Shown here: positions 63,061 to 64,000 of the stretch, in pieces
How positions within the stretch are numbered: the first letter of the stretch is position 1
Layout: each line of letters opens with the position of its first letter
DNA from: Xanthostigma xanthostigma
Taxonomy: Eukaryota; Arthropoda; Insecta; Raphidioptera; Raphidiidae
Assembly: GCA_963575645.1 (NCBI GenBank)
Contig: OY754464.1
Coordinates: 79,706,948-79,770,947 of the forward strand
Length of the DNA: 64,000 nucleotides
Reading direction: 5' to 3'
Notes under the pieces: model-generated
Database searches by the model: none
Told to the model about the DNA's origin: nothing
The model's input: only the letters and a program-made list of their open reading frames with translations
Made by a program: the position numbers and the translations under genes

Positions 63061-64000
63061 TGATTTCGCTCATTTACTATGTCGCAGACCTGCTTAAGTT
63101 CTTCCTGAACTTCTATTCACCATTCACGTATTTAGTATTATGTTTATGAATTGAAACTCAACGCCTTGACTTTACATAATTGCTATGAAAATACACACAG
63201 TTATAAATTACACAGTTTTCCGGTAGCCTAGGCCACCGGCGCGGAAAGTGTTTGGAGTGAAAGTTCCGAGATATTGTTATGACCGAGTCGTTATCTCGCT
63301 ATCAAAAATTAAAAAAAAAATTAAACGGCTCTTATTATAGTCTGGTTAAGCAAATACTAAGGTTACTAGATTTAAGAAATAACAATAAAATCGATCCAAG
63401 ATGCCTGGCCGACCAAGAATGATTTTTAAGTCTTACATGTTCCCAGTAACATTTACTTTATAGTCCAAGATCCCAGACCCACCAAACCTACATCATTTTG
63501 AGTACTGCTAAGATTTTATAAGTAAATGTACAATATTTAGTGCCAATTTGCTAGCTTGAAAGCGGGGCCCTTTTAGAGTTAACAGGTTCTCTTAGGGTAC
63601 ATAAAACACGTGCTAACCTACGTACGCAATGGTATTATGCATGCATATGAGTGCGAGTGAGAGAATTAGATGATTTTTTTGACAGCTTTATGAAATTTAT
63701 GCTTTTTATTTATTCACACACATTTATGTATTTTATGTATTTTTCAATATGCAAATAATTAATCATTTTTGAACTTATTATTTTCTCGATATTATAGTTA
63801 CGAGTAAAATTCGTTCCATTGTCTCGACATTACAACCTTCCATTTTCTATCGAACAGTTTACAGTTCTGTACCAATACATGGCACTGCATTTGGACACCC
63901 CTATGTAATAAATCCGCTTAGCATATTGATAAGGTTTCAATTGCAGTGCCCTGAAAGTTTTTAACGTGTTATTTTATCAAATTTAAATACACAGTTTATT
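63061..64000. other. Unassigned stretch to window end
   Basis: No repeat with a second copy in the window, no supported ORF and no RNA gene is seen. Confidence 0.45.

Overview
The window looks like nuclear DNA of an insect, most probably a moth or butterfly. It is AT-rich, has no operon-like gene packing, and no reading frame is longer than 183 codons. The repeat types are those common in Lepidoptera: short Helitrons that run from TC-TATACTAATA to a CCGGG hairpin and CTAG and sit between A and T; interspersed repeats with 'agggttccg' / 'cggaaccct' ends and a 'gcgagt-cgactcgc' motif; and many TIR-bearing MITEs. The order assignment is inference from repeat types remembered from the literature, not from a search. 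I found no intact host protein-coding gene, rRNA, CRISPR array or prokaryotic signal. The window is either intergenic or inside a very large intron.

Layout. 0-9 kb: dispersed repeats, a Helitron carrying a tRNA-Lys-like segment, two foldback elements and a nested inverted repeat. 9-14 kb: a pogo-like MITE, a Harbinger-like MITE with TTA duplication, and a 32-bp minisatellite. 14-21 kb: the second tRNA-carrying Helitron, a hAT end, a hAT MITE and several dispersed repeats. 21-23 kb: featureless. 23-25.3 kb: a Harbinger element with the start of a transposase, nested in another repeat, then a mariner-type MITE. 25.7-27.1 kb: a LINE reverse-transcriptase fragment between inverted arms. 27-30 kb: hairpins and a 430-bp palindrome. 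31-37 kb: tRNA-derived sequences, nested TIR elements, a perfect 74-bp-arm hairpin, a tandem duplication and another palindrome. 37-48 kb: dispersed repeats, a cluster of Helitron ends, a second hAT MITE and a Helitron. 48-54 kb: an 844-bp palindrome, a broken unidentified coding remnant, a 1.2-kb hAT with a nested element, and a 724-bp foldback. 54-64 kb: Helitrons, a hAT with perfect 8-bp duplication, a small tandem duplication, a second LINE remnant and MITE copies.

The elements do not form a pathway. What ties them together is insertion history. Several repeats occur in two or more copies inside the window, so one copy serves as an 'empty site' for a younger insertion in another. This gives direct support for at least four nested insertions (at 23678, 56455, 60596, and within 50928-52172) and helps define their ends. 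The best candidates for function, rather than decay, are the long near-perfect inverted repeats, which could make hairpin RNA if transcribed, and one nearly complete tRNA-Gly(TCC)-like sequence followed by a T-run.
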